DNA from: Streptomyces sp. NBC_01428
GTDB taxonomy: Bacteria; Actinomycetota; Actinomycetes; Streptomycetales; Streptomycetaceae
Length of the DNA stretch: 64,000 nucleotides
Direction of reading: 5' to 3'
NCBI RefSeq assembly: GCF_036231965.1
Contig: NZ_CP109499.1
Coordinates: 992,001-1,056,000 of the forward strand
The notes under the pieces were generated by a model, which did not search any database, was not told the DNA's origin, and saw only the letters and a list, made by a program, of their open reading frames with translations. Below, one piece after another: positions 8,157-17,656 of the stretch; position 1 is the stretch's first letter, and each line of letters opens with the position of its first letter. Both the position numbers and the translations under genes were made by a program.

Positions 8157-8411
8157 ACGGATCTCTCGACCGCTTCAGGATGCCGCCGAGCGAGCAGCTC
8201 CCCTTGTGCCGTCGTGGCGCGTCTGGAGCTTGGTCCTATCGAGCGGTAGTGATGGCACTTGTCGACGAGTTCGGGAGGCGCTCCGAACCGCGGTCGGGTG
8301 ATGTGGATCGCCGCCGCCGTTTCGCTCAACTCCGTTCGACCGCACATCCCATGGCTCACAACGGGCCGTGATCGATAGGCTGGGAAGGTCGAAACTGGGG
8401 AGGATCCGGCA

Positions 8412-9074
8412 GTGTCGTTGAGCTACTACGTGTACATCTCCGACAGCAAGGTCGACATGCTGTTGCCGCAGATCAACCCCGGGTTCGGGGCCAAGCGTCA
8501 GACGGAGGTGGGCGTGAACCTCTCCGTGCTGTCGGCGAAGCGCACCACCGAGGGCCGGCCGAACGACCGGATCACTCGTCTCGAGGCGGTCGTGCGGTAC
8601 CTCCGCGACCACGGTGACCTCGGCACAGTGGACGCACCGGGCCAGTACTTCTGGGGCTCGCTGCGGATGCGCTGGGGCTCGTTCCGCGACGACCCCGCGT
8701 CCTCCCTGGTGTTCTTCGGCGGGCGCAGCGAGGACACCGTCGTCGCCCTGGGCGGCTCGTACCGGCACGTGTACGACTACGTGCCGGACGCGGAGGCCCA
8801 CGGTGTGGGGCGCTCGATGATGTCCTCCATGCTCGACGGCCTCGGGATCACCTCCGACCTGGAGGACGAGTACGTCGCCGACGCGGTGGACGGTGACCTC
8901 GACCGCGTCGATCGCGCGGCACTGGGCCGCGTTGAACGGGCCGTTGCGCGACTGCGCTGGCCGGCGCAGAACGTCGAGTTCGTGGCGAAGCGGCTGCTGC
9001 ACGGCGAAAGCCCGGACGGCAGCGGCACGTCGGTGCTGCTCGGAACACCCCTGTACGCCGCCGTGGTGGACTGA
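8412..9074 (+). CDS. DUF7019 / SAVMC3_10250-family protein
   Basis: A 220-residue protein starting with GTG (MSLSYYVYISDSKVDMLLPQ) and preceded by GGGGAGGA. It matches the Streptomyces family annotated SAVMC3_10250 or DUF7019, with the landmarks YFWGSLRMRWG and LVFFGGRSEDTVVALGGS. No catalytic motif, signal peptide or membrane segment is visible. It ends 5 bp before the giant kinase gene, so the two are almost certainly co-transcribed. Function unknown. Confidence 0.82.
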   Translation: MSLSYYVYISDSKVDMLLPQINPGFGAKRQTEVGVNLSVLSAKRTTEGRPNDRITRLEAVVRYLRDHGDLGTVDAPGQYFWGSLRMRWGSFRDDPASSLVFFGGRSEDTVVALGGSYRHVYDYVPDAEAHGVGRSMMSSMLDGLGITSDLEDEYVADAVDGDLDRVDRAALGRVERAVARLRWPAQNVEFVAKRLLHGESPDGSGTSVLLGTPLYAAVVD

Positions 9075-9079
9075 CGCCG

Positions 9080-12000
9080 ATGGCCACCTGGCGCCGCGGC
9101 GACGTCATCCTGGACCTGTACGAGGTCCTGGGTGTGGTGCGCACCGGCGGCCTCGGACTGGTGCACCGGGTCCACCACCGCGGCTGGGACATCGACCTCG
9201 CGGTGAAGACCCCGCGCCCGGCCGTCGTCCGCTCGCCCGACGGAATAGGGGATTTCGAGCGGGAGGCGGAGGTGTGGGTGGGGCTGGGCCTGCACCCGCA
9301 CATCGCCAACTGCGCCTACGTGCGCACCCTGGAGGGCGTGCCCAGGGTCTTCGCCGAGTGGGCCGACGGCGGCAGCCTCGCGGAAGCCGTCCGTGACCGG
9401 ACCCTGTACGGCGACAATCCGCTCGCGACGCTGCTGGACGTTGCGATCCAGTCCGCCTGGGGCCTGGACCACGCGCACGAGAACGACGTCGTGCACCAGG
9501 ACGTCAAGCCCGCCAACGTGATGCTGACCCGGGACGGCACGGTCAAGGTCACCGACTTCGGTCTGGCCCGGGCCCGCGCGGCCGGGGACGCGGAGCCGTT
9601 CGTCAACCGGGGCGGCCTGGACCCCGCCTACTGCTCGCCCGAGCAGGCACGGTCACCGTCCGGGCTCACCCCGGCCACGGACGTCTGGTCCTGGGCGGTC
9701 ACCGTGTTCGAAATGCTCCTGGGCAGGCCGCCGGTGCGGGACGGGACCACTGCGGGCGACGCCTTCGAGGACTACACCCGGTCCCGGACGCCGGGCGCGA
9801 TCCGGCGGGTGCCGGTCGAGATGCTGGACGTACTGCGCGAGTGCTTCGCGAAGGACCCCGCCGCACGCCCGTCCCGGCTCGGCCCGCTCGCCGAGCGGCT
9901 GGTCGAGGTGCACCGGCGCGAGGTCGGCCCCTATCCCCGCCGTGCCCCGTCCGCGGCCACCCTGCTCGCCGACAGCCTCTCCAACCACGCGCTGTCCATG
10001 CTGGACCTCGGCCGCCGCGACAACGCCGAGGAGCTGTGGACCCGCGCCCTGCGGGCGGATCCCCACCACCCGCACGCCCGCTACAACCGCGGACTGCACC
10101 GCTGGCGGACGGGTGTGATCACCGACGCGGAACTGGTGGACGAGCTGGAATCCGTGCGGTTCGGCGACCCCGACGACGGCACGTACCTGCTCGCGCTGGT
10201 GCACCGTGAGCGGGGCGACGCGCCTGCCGCGGCCGAACTGCTGCGGGACGCGTCCGCACGGATGCCCCACGACCAGCAGATCGGCGCCGCCCTCGCCTCG
10301 GTGCGGGACGCGCCCGCCCCGGCCCAGTCCGTGCTGCCCGGGGAACACGACGACTGGATCACCGCCCTCGCCCTGACCCCGGACGGCACGACCGGAATCT
10401 CGGCGGACGGTTCTGGCGGGCTGCGGATCTGGGACCTGGCCACAGAGGAGTGCCGCCAGGAACTGCGGCTGGAGAACTACCGCGCCTCGACACTCGCCGT
10501 CCGCGACGACGGACGTGTCCTGGTCGTCGGCGGGGGCACCGGGCGCGCGCTGGTGCTCGACCTCGAGGCCGCCACCGGGTTCGAGCTCCCCGGCCACCCC
10601 AGCTGGGTACTCGCGGTCGCGCTGACGCAGGATCAGCGGCACGCGGTCACCAGCGGGTACGAGGGAGAGGTCGTCACCTGGGACCTGGAGACCGGCGAAC
10701 CCGTGGAGGTCCGGCAGTTCGAGAGCAAGGCCGACTTCCTGGGCGCCCGGGGCACCCTGTGCTGCACCGTCGACCACACACGCCGGACGAGCTCAGTGCA
10801 CGACGTCCGCACGGGCGCACTGGTCCACCGGATCGACCACGCCTGCCTGAGCGTGCGGTTCACCGACGACGGCCGACTCGTCGCGGTCACCGGCGGAAGC
10901 ATCCACACACGACTGGTCGACCTCGGCTCCGGTGATGCCCCACGGGTACTCAAGACCGGATACGGCCCGACAGCCCTGAACAGGGACGGCACGGTCGCCT
11001 TCTCCAGCGGCGGACGCACCGAGCCCTCACGGGTGTGGGAGCTCACCACGGGCCGCTGCCGCCTCTCCCTGGAGGCCACACCCGACACCAAGGAGGTCGC
11101 GCTGAGCGCGACCGGGCACCGCGCGCTCACCGCCGAAGGCAAGACCGTGCGCGCATGGCACCTGCCGCCCGCCGGACCATCGGCCCCCTGGAGCTACGTC
11201 CGCCCCCACCAGGCCGGGGACGTCACCGCCGCGGCCACCCGAGCAGCCGAACTGCTGGACCACGCGGCCACGCACGGCGCAGCCGGACGGCTGGAGGAAG
11301 CGGCCGAACTGATCCGCACCGCCCGCGCACTGCCCGGCCACCGGCGCCACACCGAGCCCGTCCGCCTGTGGCGCCGACTCGGTGCCCTCGGCCGCCGTAC
11401 CGCACTCGTCGACGCCTGGTCCGCGGGCCGGATCGCCCCCGACGCCGACCGGTCCTGGGCCCTGGAACTCAGCGGGCGCAGCCCCACCGCGCTCGCCCGC
11501 GCAGGGAACTCCGAAGCCTGGGTCTTCGACGTGGAGACCGGGCAACTGCTGCACACGCTCAGCCTGCACACCGGCCACCTCAGTGCCCTGGCGATGACCG
11601 CCGACGGCCGGCTCGCGGTGTCCGGGGGCGAGGACGGCCGGGTCATCGCCTGGCAGCCCCGCGACAGGCGCATCGTCCAGCTGTTCACCAGCCCCCGCGA
11701 CCACGTCTACTACGTCGCGGTCAGCGAGGACGGCCACGTGGCCCTCTCCGGGACCGCCGACGGCGTCGTCGCCGCCTGGGACATCCCCAGCGGCCGGTCC
11801 CTCGGACGCTGGGAGGCCCACCCCGGAGCCGTGCTGGACGTGGCCGTCAGCGACGACCACCGTTACGGGCTCTCCCGCGGCCAGGACGCCACCGTGAAGA
11901 TCTGGGACCTGCGCACAGGCGAACTGCGCTGGGTGCTGGGCGGGCACGAGGAGTGGATCGGCGCCGCACGGCTGAGTCAGGACGGCCGCTACGTCGTCAC

Positions 12001-13399
12001 CGGCGGCTCCGACGCGACCGTACGCGTCTGGCGGACCGCCGACGGACAGTGCGAGGCGGTGCTCACCGGACACACCGATGCCGTGGTCGACGTTCTGGTC
12101 GGCGCCGACGGCCGGCACCTGCTGTCCTGTTCCACCGACGGCACCGTCCGGCGGTGGGACGTCGCCGCCGCCCGCTGCGTCCATGTGCTCACCGGACACA
12201 CCGCCGCCGTGCGCAGCCTCGCCGTCACGCCGGACTTCCGGCTCGCGGCGTCAGGCGGCGAGGACCGCCAAGCACGGCTGTGGGACCTGACGACCGGCCG
12301 GGAACTGCGGGCCTTCACCGGATTCTCCGACGCCGTCACTGATGTCGCGCTGGCCCCCGACGGCGCCCTGCTCCTGGCCGGCGACGAAGGCGGCCGCCTG
12401 CTGACCTGGGCCCTGGACTGGGAGTACGACTTCGGCTCGGCGACCGGCGCCCTATGCGCGGAGTCCGAGCCCGTGATCGAGGAGCTGCGGGCCGAGGTCG
12501 CGGTCGAGCTGCCGTCCCGTGACGACAGCCGCCCGGCACTCATCGAGGCGATGGCACGCATCGGCGAGCGGCAGCGGCGCGCTGTCACCCGCACCCTGGA
12601 ACTCGCCGCCGAACTGGACAAGGTTCCCTCCCGCAACGACACGGGCTACCGCCTCTACATGCACTCCGTGGCCAAGGACCTGGCGAGCCGGGAGCCCGAC
12701 GACACCCCGGGCACGGCCGAGGCGCTCACGCTGCTGCTGAGACCGGAGGGCGAACTCAACCGGTCCGAGTCCTTCTGGGCCAACCACTTCGCCCACCAAC
12801 TCCAGGACGACCTCGTCACGCTTGCCGAGGCAGCCCCCCTCCTGCACAGCGAGGGCGATCCGGTCGCGGCCGAGCGGACCTGGCAGCTCGTCGTCGACGT
12901 GCGCTCCCACCTGTGGGACGCCGGGCACGTCGAGACCCAGCGCGCGATGCTCGGCTGGGCCTCGGTCCTGATCGATCTGCGCCGCCAGACGGAGGCCCTG
13001 GCCCTGATCCGGGCGGTGACCGCGGAACGCGAACGGGACCTGGGACCGGACCATCCGGCCACCCTGGAGGCGATCGCGGCACTCGCGCCCCTGCTCACCG
13101 ACAAGGGCGAACTGGACGAGGCCGAGCGGATGTACGACATGCTGGTGCCCCAGCTCGTGAGGCGCCTCGGCCCGGACGCCCTCCAGACCCTGGAGGCCCG
13201 GGTGGGACTGGCCCGTGTGCACCGTCGGCTCGGACGGCACCGTGACGCGGCGCAGGCCCTGCGCGAAGTGCTGGCGAAACGGCGGCTGCGTCTGGGCGAG
13301 CACCACAGGGACACCCTCGCCGTCCAGGCCGAACTGGACAGTCTGCCCGGGCCGGTAACGCCCGGGCCGACACGGAGGGGATGGAGGAGACGGCGATGA
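9080..13399 (+). CDS. Giant Ser/Thr kinase fused to TPR and two WD40 propellers
   Basis: A 1439-residue cytoplasmic protein. Residues 10-275 are a Hanks-type kinase with an irregular glycine loop (GVVRTGGLGLV), K43, catalytic loop HQDVKPAN (H139, D141, K143, N146), DFG at 159-161 and an SPE motif. Glutamine replaces the Arg before the catalytic Asp, a non-RD form. TPR-like helices follow (about 290-410). A first WD40 propeller spans about 420-690 and a second about 790-1095, with repeated LWDL/VWRTADG ends. The C-terminus (about 1255-1425) is TPR with LGPDHPATLEAIAALAPLL-like units. The layout suggests a sensor-scaffold. Its stop overlaps the next start (ATGA). Confidence 0.9.
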   Translation: MATWRRGDVILDLYEVLGVVRTGGLGLVHRVHHRGWDIDLAVKTPRPAVVRSPDGIGDFEREAEVWVGLGLHPHIANCAYVRTLEGVPRVFAEWADGGSLAEAVRDRTLYGDNPLATLLDVAIQSAWGLDHAHENDVVHQDVKPANVMLTRDGTVKVTDFGLARARAAGDAEPFVNRGGLDPAYCSPEQARSPSGLTPATDVWSWAVTVFEMLLGRPPVRDGTTAGDAFEDYTRSRTPGAIRRVPVEMLDVLRECFAKDPAARPSRLGPLAERLVEVHRREVGPYPRRAPSAATLLADSLSNHALSMLDLGRRDNAEELWTRALRADPHHPHARYNRGLHRWRTGVITDAELVDELESVRFGDPDDGTYLLALVHRERGDAPAAAELLRDASARMPHDQQIGAALASVRDAPAPAQSVLPGEHDDWITALALTPDGTTGISADGSGGLRIWDLATEECRQELRLENYRASTLAVRDDGRVLVVGGGTGRALVLDLEAATGFELPGHPSWVLAVALTQDQRHAVTSGYEGEVVTWDLETGEPVEVRQFESKADFLGARGTLCCTVDHTRRTSSVHDVRTGALVHRIDHACLSVRFTDDGRLVAVTGGSIHTRLVDLGSGDAPRVLKTGYGPTALNRDGTVAFSSGGRTEPSRVWELTTGRCRLSLEATPDTKEVALSATGHRALTAEGKTVRAWHLPPAGPSAPWSYVRPHQAGDVTAAATRAAELLDHAATHGAAGRLEEAAELIRTARALPGHRRHTEPVRLWRRLGALGRRTALVDAWSAGRIAPDADRSWALELSGRSPTALARAGNSEAWVFDVETGQLLHTLSLHTGHLSALAMTADGRLAVSGGEDGRVIAWQPRDRRIVQLFTSPRDHVYYVAVSEDGHVALSGTADGVVAAWDIPSGRSLGRWEAHPGAVLDVAVSDDHRYGLSRGQDATVKIWDLRTGELRWVLGGHEEWIGAARLSQDGRYVVTGGSDATVRVWRTADGQCEAVLTGHTDAVVDVLVGADGRHLLSCSTDGTVRRWDVAAARCVHVLTGHTAAVRSLAVTPDFRLAASGGEDRQARLWDLTTGRELRAFTGFSDAVTDVALAPDGALLLAGDEGGRLLTWALDWEYDFGSATGALCAESEPVIEELRAEVAVELPSRDDSRPALIEAMARIGERQRRAVTRTLELAAELDKVPSRNDTGYRLYMHSVAKDLASREPDDTPGTAEALTLLLRPEGELNRSESFWANHFAHQLQDDLVTLAEAAPLLHSEGDPVAAERTWQLVVDVRSHLWDAGHVETQRAMLGWASVLIDLRRQTEALALIRAVTAERERDLGPDHPATLEAIAALAPLLTDKGELDEAERMYDMLVPQLVRRLGPDALQTLEARVGLARVHRRLGRHRDAAQALREVLAKRRLRLGEHHRDTLAVQAELDSLPGPVTPGPTRRGWRRRR

Positions 13400-14112
13400 T
13401 TCCGGACCGGTCCAGCATCGGCGCCCTGATCACCGGCAAGGCGTTCATGGCGGAGGTCGGGGCGTACTTTCCCGTGAGCATGGCCTTGCGCGGTGATGCG
13501 TTCGAGGCCGTGTTCATGATGCGGGAGGGCGACCTCGGGCACCGCACCAGCGGGCCCTACTCGCCGGAGCGGCTCCCGTCCGACGCGATGGGCTGGGCCC
13601 AACTGCGGACGGGGATGGGCATGGCGGGCTACTTCCCCTCCTTCCGGATCGAGGCCGGCGGGCACTGGCCGCGTATCCACATCGCGTTGTCGGGCACCTC
13701 CGTCCGCGGCCTGATCGTGATGCCGGAAGAGGTGACCGCGGAGGCCGTGAACGCGCCCTACCTCGGCAAGTGGCAGGACCAGATCTCCTCCGACGTGCGG
13801 ATCGGGCTGGACTACCTCGCCAATTGGCTGGGTTCCTGTCACCACGAGGCGGGCAGCACGGCACCGTCGATCGACCTCGATCTGGTCTACCGGCCGTTCG
13901 ACTACGAGGCGAGTCTCGCCAGATACGACCAGCGGATGCGCGAACTCATCCCCCCGGTGCGCCCGGTCCTCGAACTGCGTTGGCGCTCGGCGACCCCGGC
14001 CCAGCGCAGGGCCTTCGTGAAGAACCTGAAGGGGGCCCGGAAGAGCGGCTCCCGGTTCGACCCGCGCTGGAACTACCGTCTCGGCGGCATCGAGGTGGAA
14101 GTACCGCGCTGA
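13396..14112 (+). CDS. Hypothetical protein, third gene of the kinase cassette
   Basis: A 238-residue protein starting MIPDRSSIGALITGKAFMAE. It is soluble, has no signal peptide and matches no family I recognise. Its C-terminus is basic (NLKGARKSGSRFDPRWNYRL). ATG 13396 overlaps the kinase stop as ATGA and has GGAGGAGA seven bases upstream, so it is translationally coupled; ATG 13381 is a less likely start. It may be a substrate, partner or effector of the kinase. Confidence 0.8.
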   Translation: MIPDRSSIGALITGKAFMAEVGAYFPVSMALRGDAFEAVFMMREGDLGHRTSGPYSPERLPSDAMGWAQLRTGMGMAGYFPSFRIEAGGHWPRIHIALSGTSVRGLIVMPEEVTAEAVNAPYLGKWQDQISSDVRIGLDYLANWLGSCHHEAGSTAPSIDLDLVYRPFDYEASLARYDQRMRELIPPVRPVLELRWRSATPAQRRAFVKNLKGARKSGSRFDPRWNYRLGGIEVEVPR

Positions 14113-14301
14113 CACGGCGCTACACACTCCCGGCCTTCGGCACCGGCACCCGCACCACCGCCCTGTGCCCGGGCGAGGTCCAGCGGTGGCGGCTGGTGGC
14201 CGCGACTGCTTTCACCGCGCTGCGGCTCACGGTTGTCGAACACAGGTCGTGCAGGCAGCCGGGCAGGTCCCGGTAGCCGCTAGAGCACCGACCGCCGCCC
14301 T

Positions 14302-14697
14302 TCATCTGGGCTGACCCAGGGCGGGCAGGGCCGCCACCACATCGATCTCCACGAGTATGTCCATCAGGTCCGACCCCACCGTGGTGCGTACCGGGCGGGC
14401 CTCGCCGAAGAACTCACGGTAGGCAGCGTCATAGGCGTGGAAGTCGCGCTTCAGATGCTGAAGGTGTGTCGTCACCTTCACCACGTCACGCATGGTCAGT
14501 CCCTCCTCGGCGAGCACGGCGCCGATGTTGCGCAGCACCTGTGTGGTCTGAGCGGCTACGCCGTGCGCCACCTCGCCTGTTGCCGGGTTCTGTGGACCGA
14601 AGCCGGAGGTGAACAGGAACCCGCCGGCGATCACGCCCTGGGAGTAGGCACCTGCGGGGGCGGGGGCGTCGAGGGTGTGTACGGTGCGCTCGTTCAT
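14302..14697 (-). CDS. RidA/YjgF/YER057c/UK114-family enamine/imine deaminase
   Basis: A 131-residue protein of RidA length. It shows the family signatures AYSQGVIAGGFLFTSGFGPQ near the N-terminus and FFGEARPVRTTVGSDLMDI, which includes the arginine (PVRTTVG) that binds the substrate carboxylate in RidA. It lies downstream of the glucarate-dehydratase-like gene with an ATGA overlap, so it may clear a reactive enamine or keto intermediate of that pathway. The overlap is seen; the pathway role is inferred. Confidence 0.9.
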   Translation of the reverse strand: MNERTVHTLDAPAPAGAYSQGVIAGGFLFTSGFGPQNPATGEVAHGVAAQTTQVLRNIGAVLAEEGLTMRDVVKVTTHLQHLKRDFHAYDAAYREFFGEARPVRTTVGSDLMDILVEIDVVAALPALGQPR

Positions 14698-15821
14698 CCC
14701 GTCAGGTCTCCGTCGCGCTCGTTCACCGCGGCGTAGTGCCGGAGTTTGTCCTCATCCACGCTCACACCCAGACCGGGTCCCGTCGGCACCCGCAGTCGGC
14801 CGTTCTGCAGGTGCAACGGATCGATGATGTCGTCCGCGTGGAGGTAGTACATGCTGTCGATGGCGCGTGACAGGACAGGCGTGCTGGCCACGACGGCGAG
14901 GTGAGCTGCTGTGGCGATCCCGAGCTCGCCCCCGCTGTGCAGGTTCATACCCAGGCCGAAGGTCTCGCAGTGCGCGGCGAGCGCCTTGGTCGCCGCGATG
15001 CCGCCCCACTTGTAGACGTCTCCGTGGATGACGTCGACCGCGTTCAGGCGCATGGCGGGAGCGAACTCCTCAAAGCGGACCACGCACATGTTGGTGCACA
15101 AGGGGATGCGGATCTTCGCCTTGACCTGGCTCATGCCTTCGATGCCGACGCAGGGATCCTCCAGGTACTCCAGGTCGATTTCCTCCAGGGCTATGCCGGC
15201 GCGGATGGAGTCGGGCACGGACCATGCCGCGTTCGGATCGACGCGCAGATTCACGTCGGGCAGCGCGTCACGCACCGCGCGGAGGATGGCCACATCTCCC
15301 GTTGAATCCCTCGTGCCCTTGAGTTTCACGGCCTCGAAGCCGCCCTCGCCCACAACGCGTACGGCGTGCTCCGCCATCGCCCTGGGCAGTTGTGATCCCT
15401 GTGCCCCCGGGGCATCAGCCCGGGTGATGAGCGCGGTGATGGGAACCTCGTCGCGTACGGCGCCGCCCAGCAGATCGGTGATCGACTGGCCGGTGATCTT
15501 CCCCATCGCGTCCCAGCAGGCGACGTCGATCGCGGCGATGGCCGCATAGCCGAGGTATCCGTAGAAGAACGGCACCATGTGCTGCTTGCGGTGGAAACTC
15601 TCCAAGGCGAAGGGACTGGTGCCTATCAGGTCCGAGGCGATCGACTCGACGATCGCAGCGACCGGGCGGCCCCACATCGATTCGCCCCAGCCTTCGACAC
15701 CGTCGTCGGTGCGAATGCGCACCACCGTGCGCGTTTCGCCCGTTTTTGTTTCGAATGAACTGGTGAAGGGGTTGACGAGGGGAAGGTTGACAACCCACAC
15801 GTCGACGTCAGTGATCTTCAT
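14694..15821 (-). CDS. Enolase-superfamily enzyme, glucarate-dehydratase-like
   Basis: A 375-residue mandelate racemase/muconate lactonizing enzyme relative. The active-site set is readable: KxK at K166/K168, D195 and N197 in VDPNAAW, E221 in YLEDP, N244, and a D268/H295 pair (HGDVYKWGG and LHSGGELG). This combination resembles acid-sugar dehydratases such as glucarate dehydratase rather than Ala-Glu epimerases. ATG 15821 follows AAGGAG. It is coupled by ATGA to the RidA gene and lies 58 bp after the creatininase-family gene, so the three probably form one operon. Substrate unknown. Confidence 0.87.
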   Translation of the reverse strand: MKITDVDVWVVNLPLVNPFTSSFETKTGETRTVVRIRTDDGVEGWGESMWGRPVAAIVESIASDLIGTSPFALESFHRKQHMVPFFYGYLGYAAIAAIDVACWDAMGKITGQSITDLLGGAVRDEVPITALITRADAPGAQGSQLPRAMAEHAVRVVGEGGFEAVKLKGTRDSTGDVAILRAVRDALPDVNLRVDPNAAWSVPDSIRAGIALEEIDLEYLEDPCVGIEGMSQVKAKIRIPLCTNMCVVRFEEFAPAMRLNAVDVIHGDVYKWGGIAATKALAAHCETFGLGMNLHSGGELGIATAAHLAVVASTPVLSRAIDSMYYLHADDIIDPLHLQNGRLRVPTGPGLGVSVDEDKLRHYAAVNERDGDLTG

Positions 15822-15879
15822 TTCTCTCTCCTTGCAACAGCGGGAAGACCGGCTTGCGGGACGGACCGTGCCTGGTCGC

Positions 15880-16644
15880 TCAGCGCGTCGCCTTGTCGAA
15901 GGCCTGGATCGCACGTGCCAGTCCGCGCGCCCGATCGTCAAGCAGCAGGTCACCCTGGGTGGCATCGGCGCCCGACGGATCGTCCGTGGACCCGCCGACG
16001 CGCTCCCATTCGCCGTGTCGTTCCACGGTCAGGCCGGGGTAGGGCGGGTTGTCGAACAGCGGCGGCGGCTCAATGTCGCCCCGCGCGGGCACAGGCGTCC
16101 GCACCAGATCAGGGCAGGCCGCCAGCATCAGTGAGGTCTCGAACCAGCCGGCATGTCCCGGAGTGACGTCCGGCCGCCCCGCCGCCTCCGCACCGGAGGT
16201 GAGGGTCCAGTACGAGCATGCGGCAACCGTGACCTGCGAACGCAGGGCGAACCGCTTCACGGCGAGCCGCATGATCTCGTCGTTGCCGCCGTGCCCGTTC
16301 ACCACCATGATGCGGCGATATCCGCTGGTCACGAGCGAGTCCAGGACGTCGTCCAGCACCGCGCCCAGCGTCGCTGCGGACAGCGATACCGCGGCGGCGA
16401 ACAGGTGGTGCGGACTGTGCCCGAAGGGCAGCACCGGCAACCGAACCACCTCGGCCGGAGAGGTGTCCTTGGCGAGCAGGTCCAGCGCGCGGTCCACAGC
16501 CGCCTCGACAAGGTGCGTGTCCGTCCCCATCGGCAGATGAGAGGCGTGCTGCTCCTGCGAGCCGATGGGCAGCAGAGCGATGCCCTCCTCGCCGGCCTGA
16601 CGCACCTCTCGCCAGGTCAGTTCACTCAGTCTCGATTGGCTCAC
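15880..16644 (-). CDS. Creatininase-family amidohydrolase
   Basis: A 254-residue metal-dependent hydrolase of the creatininase/FAPy-deformylase family. The ligand motifs are present: GSQEQHASHLPMGTDT (E, H, D ligands, about residues 28-43), VNGHGGN (about 118-124) and HAGWFETS (about 162-169). GTG 16644 follows GGAGAGGAAG, so I choose it over the upstream ATG at 16671. It is the first gene of the operon with the enolase-type and RidA genes and is divergent from the ROK protein by only 41 bp. Substrate unknown; a lactam or cyclic amide is plausible. Confidence 0.88.
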   Translation of the reverse strand: MSQSRLSELTWREVRQAGEEGIALLPIGSQEQHASHLPMGTDTHLVEAAVDRALDLLAKDTSPAEVVRLPVLPFGHSPHHLFAAAVSLSAATLGAVLDDVLDSLVTSGYRRIMVVNGHGGNDEIMRLAVKRFALRSQVTVAACSYWTLTSGAEAAGRPDVTPGHAGWFETSLMLAACPDLVRTPVPARGDIEPPPLFDNPPYPGLTVERHGEWERVGGSTDDPSGADATQGDLLLDDRARGLARAIQAFDKATR

Positions 16645-16685
16645 GGTGCTTCCTCTCCGAAACGCGGGCATGCCAGAGTCGGCGT

Positions 16686-17645
16686 ATGGTCCTCAAACGT
16701 TCTCCGCTGCGCCTGGTCCCCGAACCCGTGTCGGAGGCGACCGTTCCCCGCGCACCGCAGCGGCTGGGCGCTGTCGAGCTGTTGCCCGGTCGGGTGAGGG
16801 CGGCCGTACTGTCCACGGCGGGCGGCATCCTGGGGCGCGCCCAGGTCTCGTACGACGCGGGCACCGCGACCCCTGACGACATCGACGCTGCGCTCGCCGG
16901 GGCGGCCGAGATCTTCGGAGATCATGAACTGCGTGGCGTCGGGGTTGCGGCGGCCGGGCTCGTCGATCCCCTGACCGGTCTGATACTGGAAGTGAACGAC
17001 GTGCCAGGGTTGCACGGGTATCCGGTGACCGAGCGGCTCGGCGCGCTCACGGGCGCACGTGTGCGGGTGGAGCACCGCGCACGCCTCCAGGTGCTCGGCG
17101 ACCGATGGTTCGGTGCCGGGCGTGGGCGGCGCACCTTCGCCTCGGTCTCGACGGGTGCGGTCCTTGGGGTAGGAGTGCTGTACGAAGGCGAGGTCATGGC
17201 CCCGCCCGGTGGCCGCAGCGGTGCGCACATGACGGTGTCGGCGAGCGGCGAACGGTGCACGTGCGGGAACCTCGGCTGCTGGAAGACCTTGGCCACCACA
17301 GGCTGGCTGCTTGCCCGGGCTCGCGCCGCCGGGCTGGGCACGGCCGCGTCCCTGGAGGAGCTGGTGGGCCACAGCGACGGGCTCGCCCGCGAGATCGTCG
17401 ACGAGTACGCGCACAACCTCGCTCTGGGTCTGCTGAACGTGCAGCAGCTTTTCGCTCCTGGCCTGTTCATCCTGCATGGCGAGGCGCGCCAGGGTGGTGA
17501 GCGTTTCCGCAGCGTCGTCGAGCAACGCCTGCGCGACGGTGCGGCTTTCACCGGTGGCGAGCAGCCGCGGGTGCTGGTGAGTACGGCTGCCGTGGATGAC
17601 ATTGCCCTGCTGGGCGCAGCGGGTCTCGTGCTGTCGCACGCGTAG
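16686..17645 (+). CDS. ROK-family protein lacking the catalytic aspartate
   Basis: A 319-residue ROK (repressor/ORF/kinase) fold protein without an N-terminal helix-turn-helix. The zinc site is intact: GAHMTV (H181) and CTCGNLGC (C191, C193, C198). The usual DxGGT phosphate loop is absent (LGAVELLPGRVRAAVLST instead). The sugar-kinase motif NDAN is replaced by H130-R131-A132-R133, losing the catalytic base. It is therefore probably a non-catalytic sugar-binding protein. It is convergent with the ABC operon. The start at 16686 has no strong ribosome site and could lie a little downstream. Confidence 0.8.
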   Translation: MVLKRSPLRLVPEPVSEATVPRAPQRLGAVELLPGRVRAAVLSTAGGILGRAQVSYDAGTATPDDIDAALAGAAEIFGDHELRGVGVAAAGLVDPLTGLILEVNDVPGLHGYPVTERLGALTGARVRVEHRARLQVLGDRWFGAGRGRRTFASVSTGAVLGVGVLYEGEVMAPPGGRSGAHMTVSASGERCTCGNLGCWKTLATTGWLLARARAAGLGTAASLEELVGHSDGLAREIVDEYAHNLALGLLNVQQLFAPGLFILHGEARQGGERFRSVVEQRLRDGAAFTGGEQPRVLVSTAAVDDIALLGAAGLVLSHA

Positions 17646-17656
17646 GGCTTGGGCGG

